From DATBLE01 sp963719325 (GTDB lineage Bacteria; Actinomycetota; Thermoleophilia; Gaiellales; Gaiellaceae): a stretch of DNA of 64,000 bases. The notes below the pieces were generated by a model. It saw nothing but the letters and a program-made list of their open reading frames with translations. It was not told where the DNA came from and made no database searches. Position 1 is the stretch's first letter. Every line of letters begins with the position of its first letter. This document shows positions 37,421 through 47,078 of the stretch, piece by piece. Location: contig CAVRBW010000024.1 in assembly GCA_963719325.1 (NCBI GenBank), positions 1 to 64,000 of the forward strand. Reading direction: 5' to 3'. The position numbers were made by a program, and so were the translations under genes.

Positions 37421-40165
37421 CGCAGACGACGCAACCGCAAGCGTTCGGTTCTTGCCGTCCAGCTTCGCGCGGTACATCGCCCGGTCGGCCGCCCGGAGGA
37501 GATCGACGAGAGCAGCGCCGTCGCTGGGATACGAGGCAACACCGAACGTCGCGGTGATCGGCTGCCCCGACTCGAGCCCCTGCTCGATCAGCGCACGGCG
37601 GAGACGTTCCGCGACGGCAACGGCGACCTCGGTCGTCGCGTCGGGAATCGCCAGGCCGAACTCGTCGCCACCGAGACGGGCGGCGACGTCCTCACGCCGT
37701 TTCTCGGACCGCAGGAACTGCCCGATCATCTGCAAGACCGCGTCGCCGCGCTCGTGCCCGCCGCGGTCGTTCACCGCCTTCAGATCGTCGCAATCGAGCA
37801 TGACCAGAGCGAGCGACTGGCCCGTCCGCGCGGCGCGTTCCAGCTCATCGCGGCAGCGATCCCGGAAGCCGCGGCGGTTCAGCAGCCCCGTCAGCTCATC
37901 CGTGACCGCCGCCCGCTGTTCCCGTCGTAGCGCCAGCGCCGCGTCGAGAAGCGACGCGGCATGCTGAGCGACCAGCGTGGCCGCTTCGATCTGATCCTGG
38001 GTCAGGTGCAGGGGCCCCGGCGCACGACCGACCAGCACGCCGAGCTCCTTGCCTCCCACCCGCAACGGCAGCCAGATCAGACGGTGGTTCGAGTCTCCGC
38101 CCTTGGGTCGATCGATCCCGAGCGACTGGAAGTCGAGGATGGAGCAGGTCGTCTCGACCGACTCGGCCTCCCGGGCGGCCTGCGCGAGAACCTCGGCCGG
38201 AAGCGGATCGACCACCGACTGCGACTGCCGCCAGAACCGCTCGATCGCGAATGCGCCCCGAGAGGTCATGATGTTGATCTGGGCCGCCTCCAGGCCGAGC
38301 AGGCGCCCGAGCGTGCGGCAGGCGAACTCCGAGATCTCGCCTGCGCCGCGCAGCGAGCTCGCCTCCACGAACACCCTCGCGAGGCTCGCTACGTCGGACC
38401 CGACGCCACGGCGCATCCGCTCGACTCGCTCACCGAGCTTGCGCGCGAGCTCCGCCAGAATCGCGACCGACTCGGGCGGAAGGGCACGGTTGCGGGTCTC
38501 GAGATTGAGCACGCCCGCGGCAGGCGTGCAGTCGCCGAAGGGAATCGCCACCTCCGAGCAGATCGCCGTCGCTGCGGCGATGAAATCGGGGTCGTCGCCG
38601 ACGTTCGGGACGAACTGCGGCGCACCCGTGCGTGCGGCCCTGGCCAGTACCCCCTGATCGAGCCGAAAGCCGTCGCGGACCTGGTCGTACCCTTGCTGCG
38701 CCACGAGCCACAGCCGGTCGTGGTCGACGACGTAGACGCTCGGAAGCAGGTGGCGACCTCCACTCTCGACCAATGCCCTGAGTGCCGCGTCGACGCAGCG
38801 CGCATCGTCGCCGACGCTGCGCAACGCCGCCTGCGCGCTCTCGGCTGCGGCGGCGAGCACGCTTGGCGAGACCGTCTCGGGCGCAGACGCACCCTGCAAC
38901 ATCCGGTCGGCCGGTGCGATGCACGCCACCGGCTCGAGCTCGGCGCGCCGGCTCGTGAGCATCGGCGCAGAGTCGAAGAAGAGCTCGAGCAGCAGCGGAT
39001 CGAACTGTGCCCCTCCCTCGGGGGCCATCAACTCGAATGCGTCCTTCGCCGAGTAGGCCCGTCGGTACGGCCGGTCGCTCGTGAGCGCGTCGAACACATC
39101 GGCGACAGCGGCGATGCGCCCCTCGAGCGGGATGTCTTCGCCCGCCAGCTTGTTCGGATATCCGGCCCCGTCGAATCGCTCGTGATGGGTAAGCGCGATC
39201 GTCGCGGCCAGCTCGAGCAACGGCGAGACCGATCCGGCAAGAATCGTGTGCCCGATCACGGTGTGCCGCTCGGCCAGCCGGCGCTCCTCCGGGGTGAGCT
39301 CGGACGTCTTGAGGAGGATGCTGTCCGGAATCGCGATCTTGCCGATGTCGTGCAGGCCACTTGCGACCCGGATCAGCTCGCAATGCTCCTCCTCGAGGCC
39401 GAGACGGCGGGCCAGAACGGAGCAATACCGACCCATGCGCTCGGTGTGACGCCCGGTCTCCGCATCCCGGAACTCGATCGCCCAGGCAAGCCGGCGGATC
39501 ATCTCCTCGCGAGACATCTCGAGATCCGCCTCCGAGCGCCGCAGCTGGGCGATCGCCTGGTGAAGGTCCTCTTCGGCGTGCGTCCGCTCGACCAGCTCCT
39601 CCTTCAGCGCCGCGTAGATCTTGGCGTTGTTGAGCGCCAGCGAAGCGAGGCGCGCGAATCGCTCGAGGACCGCGAGCTCCGAGGGCCCGAACGTACCGGC
39701 TTCGTCCATGTACGCGAGCCCGATGACTCCGACGACGGTCGGCCCGTTGCGGAGCGGAACGCCGACGAGAGCCCCGATGTTCAGGTAATCCAGGTCGCGC
39801 AGACGATGCTCCCAGCGTCGGTAGCAATCCACCATGAGCGGCGCCCCGGTCTCGAGCACTCGCCCGGCGAGTCCGCTCCCCCGCCCGACCGTGTGGCCGA
39901 TCGTGTCGACGAAGATCCCGGTCGCAACCTCTCCGCGAAGGAGCTCGCCCCCGTCCTCGACGAGGTAGAGGTACCCGTGTGGCGTCCCGATCAGGCGGCC
40001 CGCCCGGTCGACGATCGCGTCGAGGACGACGCTGGGATCGAGCCCTTCGACCAGCCCGAGTGCGGTCTCGTGCAGCGCTTCGAGCTCGGTGTTGCGCCGC
40101 CGGAGCTCGTCGACCGGCGCGCTCGATGAAAGGCGGGGAACGGCCCTTCCGGACGGCCTCGTCAC
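37253..40165 (-). CDS. GAF-HD-GYP-GAF-GGDEF signalling protein
   Basis: A 970-residue cytosolic protein with both c-di-GMP-making and c-di-GMP-cleaving modules. GAF at about 30-180; HD-GYP at about 220-400 with GLHDIGK (His272, Asp273) and HHERFDGAGYP; two further GAF-like regions at about 435-580 and 600-750; and GGDEF at about 770-920 with an intact RLGGDEF. Both catalytic motifs look competent. A long Pro-rich tail runs antisense into the ndh 3' end. GTG at 40165 is chosen because upstream in-frame sequence enters the NIF3 gene. No transmembrane segment is seen, so the GAF domains are the probable sensors. Confidence 0.9.
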   Translation of the reverse strand: MTRPSGRAVPRLSSSAPVDELRRRNTELEALHETALGLVEGLDPSVVLDAIVDRAGRLIGTPHGYLYLVEDGGELLRGEVATGIFVDTIGHTVGRGSGLAGRVLETGAPLMVDCYRRWEHRLRDLDYLNIGALVGVPLRNGPTVVGVIGLAYMDEAGTFGPSELAVLERFARLASLALNNAKIYAALKEELVERTHAEEDLHQAIAQLRRSEADLEMSREEMIRRLAWAIEFRDAETGRHTERMGRYCSVLARRLGLEEEHCELIRVASGLHDIGKIAIPDSILLKTSELTPEERRLAERHTVIGHTILAGSVSPLLELAATIALTHHERFDGAGYPNKLAGEDIPLEGRIAAVADVFDALTSDRPYRRAYSAKDAFELMAPEGGAQFDPLLLELFFDSAPMLTSRRAELEPVACIAPADRMLQGASAPETVSPSVLAAAAESAQAALRSVGDDARCVDAALRALVESGGRHLLPSVYVVDHDRLWLVAQQGYDQVRDGFRLDQGVLARAARTGAPQFVPNVGDDPDFIAAATAICSEVAIPFGDCTPAAGVLNLETRNRALPPESVAILAELARKLGERVERMRRGVGSDVASLARVFVEASSLRGAGEISEFACRTLGRLLGLEAAQINIMTSRGAFAIERFWRQSQSVVDPLPAEVLAQAAREAESVETTCSILDFQSLGIDRPKGGDSNHRLIWLPLRVGGKELGVLVGRAPGPLHLTQDQIEAATLVAQHAASLLDAALALRREQRAAVTDELTGLLNRRGFRDRCRDELERAARTGQSLALVMLDCDDLKAVNDRGGHERGDAVLQMIGQFLRSEKRREDVAARLGGDEFGLAIPDATTEVAVAVAERLRRALIEQGLESGQPITATFGVASYPSDGAALVDLLRAADRAMYRAKLDGKNRTLAVASSALRRQPPRVAEQAQLGNVPPEEERHGPVDENAQLPREERKLVEVIRPRDEPPPEPA

Positions 40166-40221
40166 ACCTGAAACAATCGTGCCTCTACAAGAAAGGCAAC
40201 ATCCCCCGGGTGGGGGTCGGG

Positions 40222-41088
40222 CTATTTCGGGCCGTCCGGCACGAACGCGGCTTCGAGGCCGCGCAACCGGAACCAGTCGACCATCGCCACCTGAGGCGGC
40301 TTCTCCATGCCGTAGTGCATGGCATCGATCAGGGCGACCCCCTCGGCGTCGGCCAGCCGCCGGAACGCGCGAACCTGCTCCTGAACCCACTCGAGCCGGC
40401 AGTTCGTCGCCGCGTTACCGGTGACGTAGGTCTGACAACCGCGGGAGAGCGAGGCCTCGAGAATCTCGGCCGACGCCCCACCGCCCGCGACCATCGCCAC
40501 GCGACCGGCCTCGCCGCGAGGGCGGGTGAGCACGTGCACCTTGATCTCCGGGCCTAGGTAGCCGCGAAGCGCGTCGGCGAGCCCGTTCACGGTCAGGTTG
40601 CTCTGCCCGATCACTGCGGCGCCGCCGGAGATGCCGGCGCAGATCGGGAAGTACTCCTCGAGCTCCTGGAGGCCGGCGCCCTGAGCGCAGAGCCTGGAAG
40701 GCGATACCTCCGGATGCATGTCGAGCGGCGCGTGCGCGTTGTAGAAACTGATTCTCCGCTCACGCATCGACTCGTACGTCTCCGCGGCGAGCGGCAGAAA
40801 GCCCGGCTCGTCGCCGAAGTCGAGGGGATGCTCCGAGAAGAGGAACGTGCCCGGCTCGAGGGAGGCGACGATCCGGTCGCTCGGAAAGACGCACGTCGCC
40901 ACCCGTTGCACGTCGCTCGTCCCTCGGACGGACAACCCGTTCCAGCGGCCCTCCCACTCCGGCATGACGTACTCGCGCCAGTACGGCTCCGGGTAGACGG
41001 CTGCAAAGACATCCGCCCAGTCGTCGTCACGGACGTCGGAGATCCTGAAGTAGGCATCGAGCTCGGCGACGAGCCCCGCGAGCCTCAC
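40222..41088 (-). CDS. NIF3-family dinuclear-metal protein
   Basis: A 288-residue NIF3-like protein, a family annotated as GTP cyclohydrolase 1 type 2-like with uncertain function. Supporting segments: FSEHPLDF (metal-binding SHHP equivalent, here Ser-Glu-His-Pro), RRISFYNAHAPLDMHPE, VAMVAGGGASAEILEASLSRGCQTYVTGN and the C-terminal LIDAMHYGMEKP. GTG at 41088 overlaps the ligD stop (GTGA), so it is coupled to a DNA-repair gene. The first conserved His is replaced by Glu, which may alter one metal site. Confidence 0.78.
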   Translation of the reverse strand: MRLAGLVAELDAYFRISDVRDDDWADVFAAVYPEPYWREYVMPEWEGRWNGLSVRGTSDVQRVATCVFPSDRIVASLEPGTFLFSEHPLDFGDEPGFLPLAAETYESMRERRISFYNAHAPLDMHPEVSPSRLCAQGAGLQELEEYFPICAGISGGAAVIGQSNLTVNGLADALRGYLGPEIKVHVLTRPRGEAGRVAMVAGGGASAEILEASLSRGCQTYVTGNAATNCRLEWVQEQVRAFRRLADAEGVALIDAMHYGMEKPPQVAMVDWFRLRGLEAAFVPDGPK

Positions 41089-43435
41089 CTGACCGACTCC
41101 AGGGCAGCCCGCAGGCTCTGTCGAGAGGAGAGCATGCCTTCGAAGAGGTCTCCGTGCCGCTCGATCCGGTCGAGCACGACGTCCATCGTGAAGGCGAGCG
41201 GGTCGAGCTCCTCGCCCACCTCCTCCCAGCGGAGTGGCGTCGACACGGGGGCGCCCTGACGGGGGCGCACCGAGTACACGGACGCGATCGTCTTGCCCTC
41301 GCCGTTCTGGTTCGCGTCGATCAGCACGCCCCGTCTCTTCACCTTCGTCCACTCCGTCGTGACCAGACCCTGGTTCGTGCGGGCAAGCGTGCCGGCGACG
41401 ATCTCGGCGAACTCGCGCGTCTCGGCGTAGGTGTGCCGCCGCTGGACCGGTACGAGAACGTGGAAGCCGTCGCTTCCGCTCGTCTTCGGAAAGCCGACGA
41501 GCCCGACTGCGTCGAGCACCTCCTTGACGAGCAGCGCAACCTCGACGACCTCCGGAAAGCCGGCGTCCTCCGCCGGATCGAGATCGAAGAGCACGAAGTC
41601 GGGACGCGACGGCTTGTCCACGCGCGAGTACCACGTGTTCAGGTCGATGCAGCCCATGTTGACCGCCCACAGGAGGGCCAGTTCGTCGTTGACGAGCGGC
41701 GCCTGGATCGTCCTCGTCCGCCGCGGCCGGTCCCGGGTCGTCGCCTCGACGGCCACGGTCGGGATCCAGTCCGGCATGTGGGAGGGCGCGTCCTTCTGGA
41801 AGAAATGGCCGCCCGCGATCCCGTCCGGGTAGCGCTTGAGCGTGAAGGGGCGATTCCGCAGGTGGGGAAGAAGCACGGGCGCAACCGCCCGGTAGTAGGC
41901 GAGCAGATCGCCTTTCCGGATGCCGTCCTCGGGCCAGAAGACCTTGTCGAGATTCGAGAGCTTGAGCACCCGCTTGCCCCGGCGAATCTCGTTCGGCAGC
42001 GGCTCCTCCCTGTGCACCGCGCGACGCCGGCTTGTCTTCCCGCAGTCCCTGGAACGACGGTGCCCGCAACCGTCCGTCATGTGTCCACTCGACGAACTCC
42101 ACCTCGCAGACCAACTCGGGCCTCACCCAGACCACGTCCGCCTTCCGCACTTTCGGCATCTTCGGGACGGCCGCGAACGCGGCCTCCTTCTGCTCGAGGG
42201 GACGAAGCTGTTCGAGCAGCTCGTCGATCACCTTGTCCGTGAAGCCCGTGCCGCAATTCCCGACGTAGGAGAGCTCGTCCCCGCGCCACACGCCGAGGAC
42301 GAGCGAGCCGAAGCGTCCCGACCGTCGGCCCTGGCCTTTCGTGTAGCCGGCGATCACGAACTCCTGCCGGCGGTGGGTCTTGATCTTCAACCACTCGCGG
42401 GTCCGCTTGCCCTGCCGGTAGGGGCAATCGGCGCGCTTGGCGACGATTCCTTCGAGGCCCTGCTCCTTGGCGGCGTCGTAGAGAGCACGCCCGTCCTCGA
42501 ACGCCTCCGACAGGCGCACGGTTCCTTTCCGTCCGTCGACGAGCGCCTCCAGCCGGGCTCGCCGTTCCCTGAGCGGCAGATCGAGCAGCGGCTCGCCGTC
42601 GACTTCGAGGACGTCGAACACCTCGTAGACCACCGGGGTGCTCGTCTTCGCCTGTTGCATCGCCGAGAAGCTCGGCCGGCCTTGCTCGTCCAGTGCACAC
42701 ACCTCGCCGTCGAAGACTGCCGATGGCGAGCTTCGTCGCCCGCGGCATGGCGCGGGCGATTGCGGTAAAGCGCTCCGTGAGGTCGTTGCCGTTTCGGCTG
42801 ATCAAGCGTGCCTTGCCCTCGCGGACGTACGCGACCGCACGGTAACCATCCCATTTCACTTCGAAGAGCCAATCGGGCCCTGCCGGGACCTCCTCTGCGA
42901 GCGTCGCGAGCGTCGGCCGGTAGTCACGTGCTATGGCGGGCGGGGCGCCGCCCCGGCTGCCAGTGGCGTCGGAATCGCGCTTCTTGATCAACAGCCAATT
43001 CTGAGGATCGCCGTCGAGCTTCGCGGGCACCAGAGTCCAGAGGCCCTGCAGGCGCTTCCCCTCGAGCCGAACGGTGAGCCCTCCGTCCTTCTTCTCCTCG
43101 ACCAGCTCGTAGGTGCCCCGATCCCAGAGCTCGACCGTGCCGGCGCCGTACTGCCCCTTCGGGATCTCACCCTCGAAGTCCGCGTAGTCGAGCGGATGGT
43201 CCTCGACGTGAACGGCGAGCGCGCGCTGGCCTGCTTCCAGCGGAACGCCCTTCGGGACCGCCCAGCTGGCAAGCACGCCGTCCCGTTCGAGCCGGAAGTC
43301 GTAGTGGAGGCGCCGGGCGTCGTGCCGCTGAACGACGAAGAGCGGGGCTTTCCCCCCGTGCCGCGCGCCGAACGGCTCAGGCGTTCGCTTCGGATCCCGT
43401 TTCTTGCGGTACTCGGCGAGGTCACCTCGAGCCAT
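41085..43435 (-). pseudogene. ligD: LigD-type multidomain ATP-dependent DNA ligase, two apparent frameshifts
   Basis: Non-homologous end-joining ligase in the order phosphoesterase, ligase, polymerase. The ATG at 43435 begins the 3'-phosphoesterase (VVQRHDARRLHYDFRLE, AVHVEDHPLDYADFEG). The ligase carries KWDGYR (nucleotidyl lysine), FDGEVCALDEQG and EGIVAKRAD...EWLKIK. The polymerase domain follows (KLSNLDKVFWPEDG, LFDLDPAED, SGSDGFHVLVPV) and ends at 41085. Frame changes are needed near 42720 (just before FDGEV) and near 42060 (between ligase and polymerase). All motifs are otherwise intact, so these may be sequencing errors or a recent inactivation. The partner gene ku is not in the window. 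Confidence 0.85.
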
Positions 43436-43577
43436 CGAGCGAAGCTTGCCTCACCACGACCGGCGCGAACCGTCGCTAGAGGCCGGCGTAGGCCGAACAA
43501 TGCTCGGTATCGGTTTCGGAACGGTGAACAACTGGGGTTCTGGGCCGGGGAAAAGCCTGTGGAGAGTGTGGAATGTC

Positions 43578-43618
43578 CCCGCAAAAGCGGGATGGTTAGG
43601 CAAAAACACCCATCCCGC
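43578..43618 (-). terminator. Hairpin pair at the end of accA
   Basis: On the minus strand a perfect 9-bp stem (GCGGGATGG/CCATCCCGC, 43587-43618) encloses the accA stop codon and is followed by TTTT. A second, competing 5-bp hairpin (CCCGC/GCGGG) uses the same arm. It is likely the terminator of the fab-acc transcript, with a short U-run. Confidence 0.5.
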
Positions 43619-44528
43619 GGAACTTTGCCCGCCGCCGCCGCCGCAGCTCCTCTCCCGGTAGGCCTTCGAGCTCGTCGAGAGCCTCGAGGAGCGATTCCCT
43701 GAGCAACCGAGCCGCCTCGCCGGAGTCGTTTTGGGCACCCCCGTCGGGCTCGGGCACGATCGCGTCGACGACGCCGAGCTCGAGGCAATGGGTGGCGTCC
43801 GGCTTGAAAGCCGCAGCTGCTTTCCGGGCCTCGCCGGCGTCACGCCACAGAATGGCGGCGCAGCCTTCAGGGGAGATCACGGAGTAGATCGCGTTCTCCT
43901 GCATCAGCACACGGTCGGCGAGAGCGATGGCGATCGCGCCGCCGGAGCCTCCTTCTCCGATCACGCAGGCGACGATCGGCACCTCGAGCCGTGCCATCAG
44001 CGCCTGCGATCGCGCGATCGCTCCACCCTGGCCGTGCTGCTCGGCCGCAACGCCCGGATAGGCGCCCGGCGTATCGACGAGGCTGATGACCGGGAACCCG
44101 TGCCGGTCGGCCAGCGCCATGGCGCGCATCGCCTTCCGGTACCCCTCGGGATACGGCATGCCGAACTGGCGTTTCGTCCGTTCCTGGAGATCGCGCCCCT
44201 TCTGCTGCCCGATGAGCACGACGGTTCGGCCGTCGAAGCGGCCGAAGCCGGTGACCATCGCGCCGTCGTCGGCGCGCCCGCGATCCCCGTGCAGCTCGAA
44301 CCAGTCGTCCAGGATGCGCTCGACGTAGTCGAGCGTGTACGGCCGGTCCGGGTGCCGTGCCAGCTCGACGGAGCGCCAGATCTCCTCGTCGGTCGGCTCG
44401 GTCTGGAGCTTCTCGAGCTGCCGTTGCAACCGCTCGAGCTCGCCGGAGAGCTTGGTGCCGCCAAGGAGGGAAAGCTGGCGGAGCCTGCTCAGACGCTCGC
44501 GCAAGCGGCGCTCGGCCTCACCCGGCAT
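43596..44528 (-). CDS. accA: Acetyl-CoA carboxylase carboxyltransferase subunit alpha
   Basis: A 310-residue crotonase-fold subunit that, with AccD, moves the carboxyl group from biotin to acetyl-CoA. Motifs: LHGDRGRADDGAMVTGFG, VVLIGQQKGRD, MPYPEGYRKAMRAM, LVDTPGAYPG, GEGGSGGAIAIA and YSVISPEGCAAILW. The ATG at 44528 overlaps the accD end by 11 bp. The length is standard. AccB and AccC are not in the window. Confidence 0.95.
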   Translation of the reverse strand: MPGEAERRLRERLSRLRQLSLLGGTKLSGELERLQRQLEKLQTEPTDEEIWRSVELARHPDRPYTLDYVERILDDWFELHGDRGRADDGAMVTGFGRFDGRTVVLIGQQKGRDLQERTKRQFGMPYPEGYRKAMRAMALADRHGFPVISLVDTPGAYPGVAAEQHGQGGAIARSQALMARLEVPIVACVIGEGGSGGAIAIALADRVLMQENAIYSVISPEGCAAILWRDAGEARKAAAAFKPDATHCLELGVVDAIVPEPDGGAQNDSGEAARLLRESLLEALDELEGLPGEELRRRRRAKFRGMGVFA

Positions 44529-45369
44529 TGCCGAAGAGCCGAAGCAGCCGGCCCAGGTGTGGACGCAACTCCTCCCGCGTGACGATCGCGTCCACGTGGC
44601 CGAAGCGAAAGTTCGACTCTGCGAGGCCGAAGTCGTCCGGAAGCTTCTCGCGTGTCGTCTGCTGGACGACGCGCGGGCCGGTAAAGGAGATCAGCGCACC
44701 GGGCTCTGCCAGCGTCACGTCTCCGAGGCTCGCGAAGCTGGCGAGCACGCCCGCCGTCGTGGGGTGGGTGAAGACATTGATCAGCGCGCACCGGGCGTCG
44801 TGAAGGTCCTCGACCGCGCAGACAGTCTTCGGCAGCTGCATCAGCGACAGGATCCCTTCCTGCATCCGCGCACCACCCGAAGCGGTTATGGAGACGAGCG
44901 GAACCCGGCGGTCGCCCGCGCGCTCGCACGCCCGGACGAACTTCTCGCCGACGACGCTCCCCATCGAGCCGCCCATGAAGGCGAAGTCCATGACCGAGAG
45001 CTCGCACGCCTCGCCGTCGATCTCGGCGCGACCGGCCACGATTGCGTCACCCTGCCCGGTCTTCAGCTCCGCCTCCGCGAGCCGTTCCGTGTAGGGACGC
45101 AGGTCGTAGAACCCGAGCGGATCTGCTGAGCGCAGGCCGGCGTCCTCCTCCTCGAAGGTGCGGCTGTCGACCAGCTGGTCGATCCGCTCATGAGCCGTCA
45201 GCGGAAAGTGGTGGCCGCACTGCGGGCAGACGCTCAGATGCCGCTCGAGCTCGTCGTTACGGTAGTGGGATCCGCACGAGGGGCAGGTGTTGGGATGCTT
45301 CTTGCCTTCGTCCGCCGGCGTGGACGAGCCCTTGTGCTCGATCGAGACGTCGATTCGGCTGCGCGGCAT
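44518..45369 (-). CDS. accD: Acetyl-CoA carboxylase carboxyltransferase subunit beta
   Basis: A 283-residue partner of AccA. It has the N-terminal zinc ribbon with Cys29, Cys32, Cys48 and Cys51, then the carboxyltransferase core: DFAFMGGSMGSVVGEKF, SITASGGARMQEG, HPTTAGVLASFA and LISFTGPRVVQQT. ATG at 45369 is chosen because a TAAGAT box lies 8 nt upstream and longer frames add no conserved sequence. It forms a co-translated pair with accA. Confidence 0.96.
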   Translation of the reverse strand: MPRSRIDVSIEHKGSSTPADEGKKHPNTCPSCGSHYRNDELERHLSVCPQCGHHFPLTAHERIDQLVDSRTFEEEDAGLRSADPLGFYDLRPYTERLAEAELKTGQGDAIVAGRAEIDGEACELSVMDFAFMGGSMGSVVGEKFVRACERAGDRRVPLVSITASGGARMQEGILSLMQLPKTVCAVEDLHDARCALINVFTHPTTAGVLASFASLGDVTLAEPGALISFTGPRVVQQTTREKLPDDFGLAESNFRFGHVDAIVTREELRPHLGRLLRLFGNAG

Positions 45370-45377
45370 ACGTTCGG

Positions 45378-45383
45378 ATCTTA
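45378..45383 (-). promoter_or_regulatory. -10 box of accDA
   Basis: TAAGAT on the minus strand, 8 nt before the accD ATG; the expected leader is 1-2 nt. A CCGGGCCTGCCCGG palindrome at 45386-45399 lies in the spacer region. Confidence 0.45.
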
Positions 45384-45486
45384 GACCGGGCCTGCCCGGC
45401 GAGCGGTTACAGACCAAGCGCCGCGCAGAGGCGCAGGAGAGGAGCGACGCTCGCGGCCTCGGGCACGAGCCCCGCGAGATCGGAGG

Positions 45487-46377
45487 TTAGCTGCACTTCT
45501 CGTACACGTCCTCCTGGCCGCCGACCCGCATGCCCGCGCTCTCGTAGAGCCGCACCGCTCCGGTCTCGTTGCCCGCGTCGACGCCGAGGCCGATCCGCCG
45601 CTTGGATTTTGCGTACAGCGCGCCGAACCCCTGCAGGAGCAGCGCCCGTCCGAGGCCCCGGCCGCGCCAGGCCGTTCGCACTCCGAGAATGCCGACGAAC
45701 GCATCACCGAGGTAGTTCTCGTTGCAGACGACCGCGCCGGCGACGGCGTCTCCTTCTCGAGCGAGAAACGTCACCTCGGGCTCGAGCAGCACGTTTCGGC
45801 GCCACTGGTCGAAGCCCTGGGGGACATGTCCCCAATGCTCCGCGAACGACTCTTCGACGACCTCGTGGAGAATGCGCTCCTCACCCTCGCGCAGACGAGC
45901 GGCGGTGATGCCCGCCGGCCACCGGGCCTGAGGCGGCGGGGCGGCGAGGTCGATGACCATCCGGTAGAAGCTGCGGACGTACGTGAATCCGCGCTCGACC
46001 ACGAGCCGCCGGGCGGCGTCGTCGCCGGCCAGGGTCGAGACCCGGAAGATGCGGCCCCGTTTCCTGTGCGCCTCCCGTTCCGACCAGTCGAGCAGGAACG
46101 AGCCGATGCCGCGACCGGTCTCGCCGGGCAGCACCGCGCCGTCGCTCAACACCGCCTCGCCTCGAAAGACAATCCTCGTGCAGCCGACGATCTCGCCGGC
46201 GTCGTTGGTCACGACGATCGCCGCGATCGCCCGTTCGAGCCAGCGGCCCACCTCCAGCTCGCCGACCCGAACCGGCTCGGGAACGTACGCGGCTTCGCAC
46301 GAGTTGACGACGGACGCAATCGCAGTGGCGTCGGTGCGCGTCACCGGGCGCGAGCTGTACCCCCGGGGCAGCGTCAC
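45487..46377 (-). CDS. Tandem-GNAT N-acetyltransferase (MshD-like)
   Basis: A 296-residue protein with two GNAT domains. The N-terminal copy (about 1-150) has LPGETGRGIGSFLLDWSE and an acetyl-CoA-binding helix; the C-terminal copy (about 155-296) has GVRTAWRGRGLGRALLLQGF, the canonical R-G-x-G-x-G/A loop, and VDAGNETGAVRLYESAGMRV. This two-domain layout and size match mycothiol synthase MshD, which acetylates Cys-GlcN-Ins; a generic tandem GNAT is equally possible without MshA-C nearby. GTG start overlaps the HAD gene stop (GTGA). Confidence 0.75.
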   Translation of the reverse strand: MTLPRGYSSRPVTRTDATAIASVVNSCEAAYVPEPVRVGELEVGRWLERAIAAIVVTNDAGEIVGCTRIVFRGEAVLSDGAVLPGETGRGIGSFLLDWSEREAHRKRGRIFRVSTLAGDDAARRLVVERGFTYVRSFYRMVIDLAAPPPQARWPAGITAARLREGEERILHEVVEESFAEHWGHVPQGFDQWRRNVLLEPEVTFLAREGDAVAGAVVCNENYLGDAFVGILGVRTAWRGRGLGRALLLQGFGALYAKSKRRIGLGVDAGNETGAVRLYESAGMRVGGQEDVYEKCS

Positions 46378-47078
46378 TCCGGCACGAGCTCGTCCAGCAC
46401 AGCCGGAAGCGACGTCAGGTCGGCGATCTCCCTGGTCGGCTCGGGTTCGGCGCGCTCGCCGAGGCGGTTCACCCACACCGACCGCAGCCCGAGCTCGCGG
46501 GTGGGCGCGACATCGTGGTACAAGCTCGCCGCCACGTGGACGTGGCGGTCCCGCTCGGCCCCCGTCTGAAGGAAGAACTCCTGCCAGTGGCGGTGCCGCG
46601 GCTTGTAGGAGCCGATTGCAGAAGCGACGATCGTCTCGTCGAACGTCACGCCCAGCCTTGCCTTCGACGCTTCGATCAGGTCCGGATCCGTGTTCGAGAG
46701 GATCGCGAGCCGCCACCCGCGAGCGCGTGCCTCCTCGAGCGCCGCCGGCACCTCGGGAAACGGGGGCCAGTCGGGCAGAGAGCGTGCAAGCGCATCCGCC
46801 TCGCCGTGCGCGAGCCCGATGTCCTCCTCCGAGGCGAGCTGCTCGAGCGAGCGGCGCAACACCGAGCGGTAGGTCTGGTGCGGGTCCTCCGCTTGGACCT
46901 TCGGCTCGACGTCGTGGTAGCACTGCAGCAGCCGGTCGGCCGCGCCTGCGCCGAACAGCCGGGCCAGCTCGCCGCCGATCCCCCCGTTCCAGTCGATCAG
47001 CGTGCCGTAGCAGTCGAATGTCGCCCACCGCTTGAGCGTGGGGGAACCCAGGGTTCCCCCACGAGCCCCCACCTTCAC
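46374..47078 (-). CDS. HAD-superfamily hydrolase (haloacid dehalogenase type II-like)
   Basis: A protein of about 230 residues. Motif I is ATFDCYGTLIDWNGG (Asp nucleophile), motif II ILSNTDPD (Ser/Asn), motif III lies in IGSYKPRHRHW (Lys), and motif IV in HVAASLYHDVAPTREL. It resembles type II 2-haloacid dehalogenases, but physiological substrates in such genes are usually unknown. The start is unclear: the 5' end sits in dispersed hairpin copy D. GTG at 47078 is the longest choice; the codon matching the galT start in the related element is CTG at 47051. Confidence 0.82.
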   Translation of the reverse strand: MKVGARGGTLGSPTLKRWATFDCYGTLIDWNGGIGGELARLFGAGAADRLLQCYHDVEPKVQAEDPHQTYRSVLRRSLEQLASEEDIGLAHGEADALARSLPDWPPFPEVPAALEEARARGWRLAILSNTDPDLIEASKARLGVTFDETIVASAIGSYKPRHRHWQEFFLQTGAERDRHVHVAASLYHDVAPTRELGLRSVWVNRLGERAEPEPTREIADLTSLPAVLDELVPE

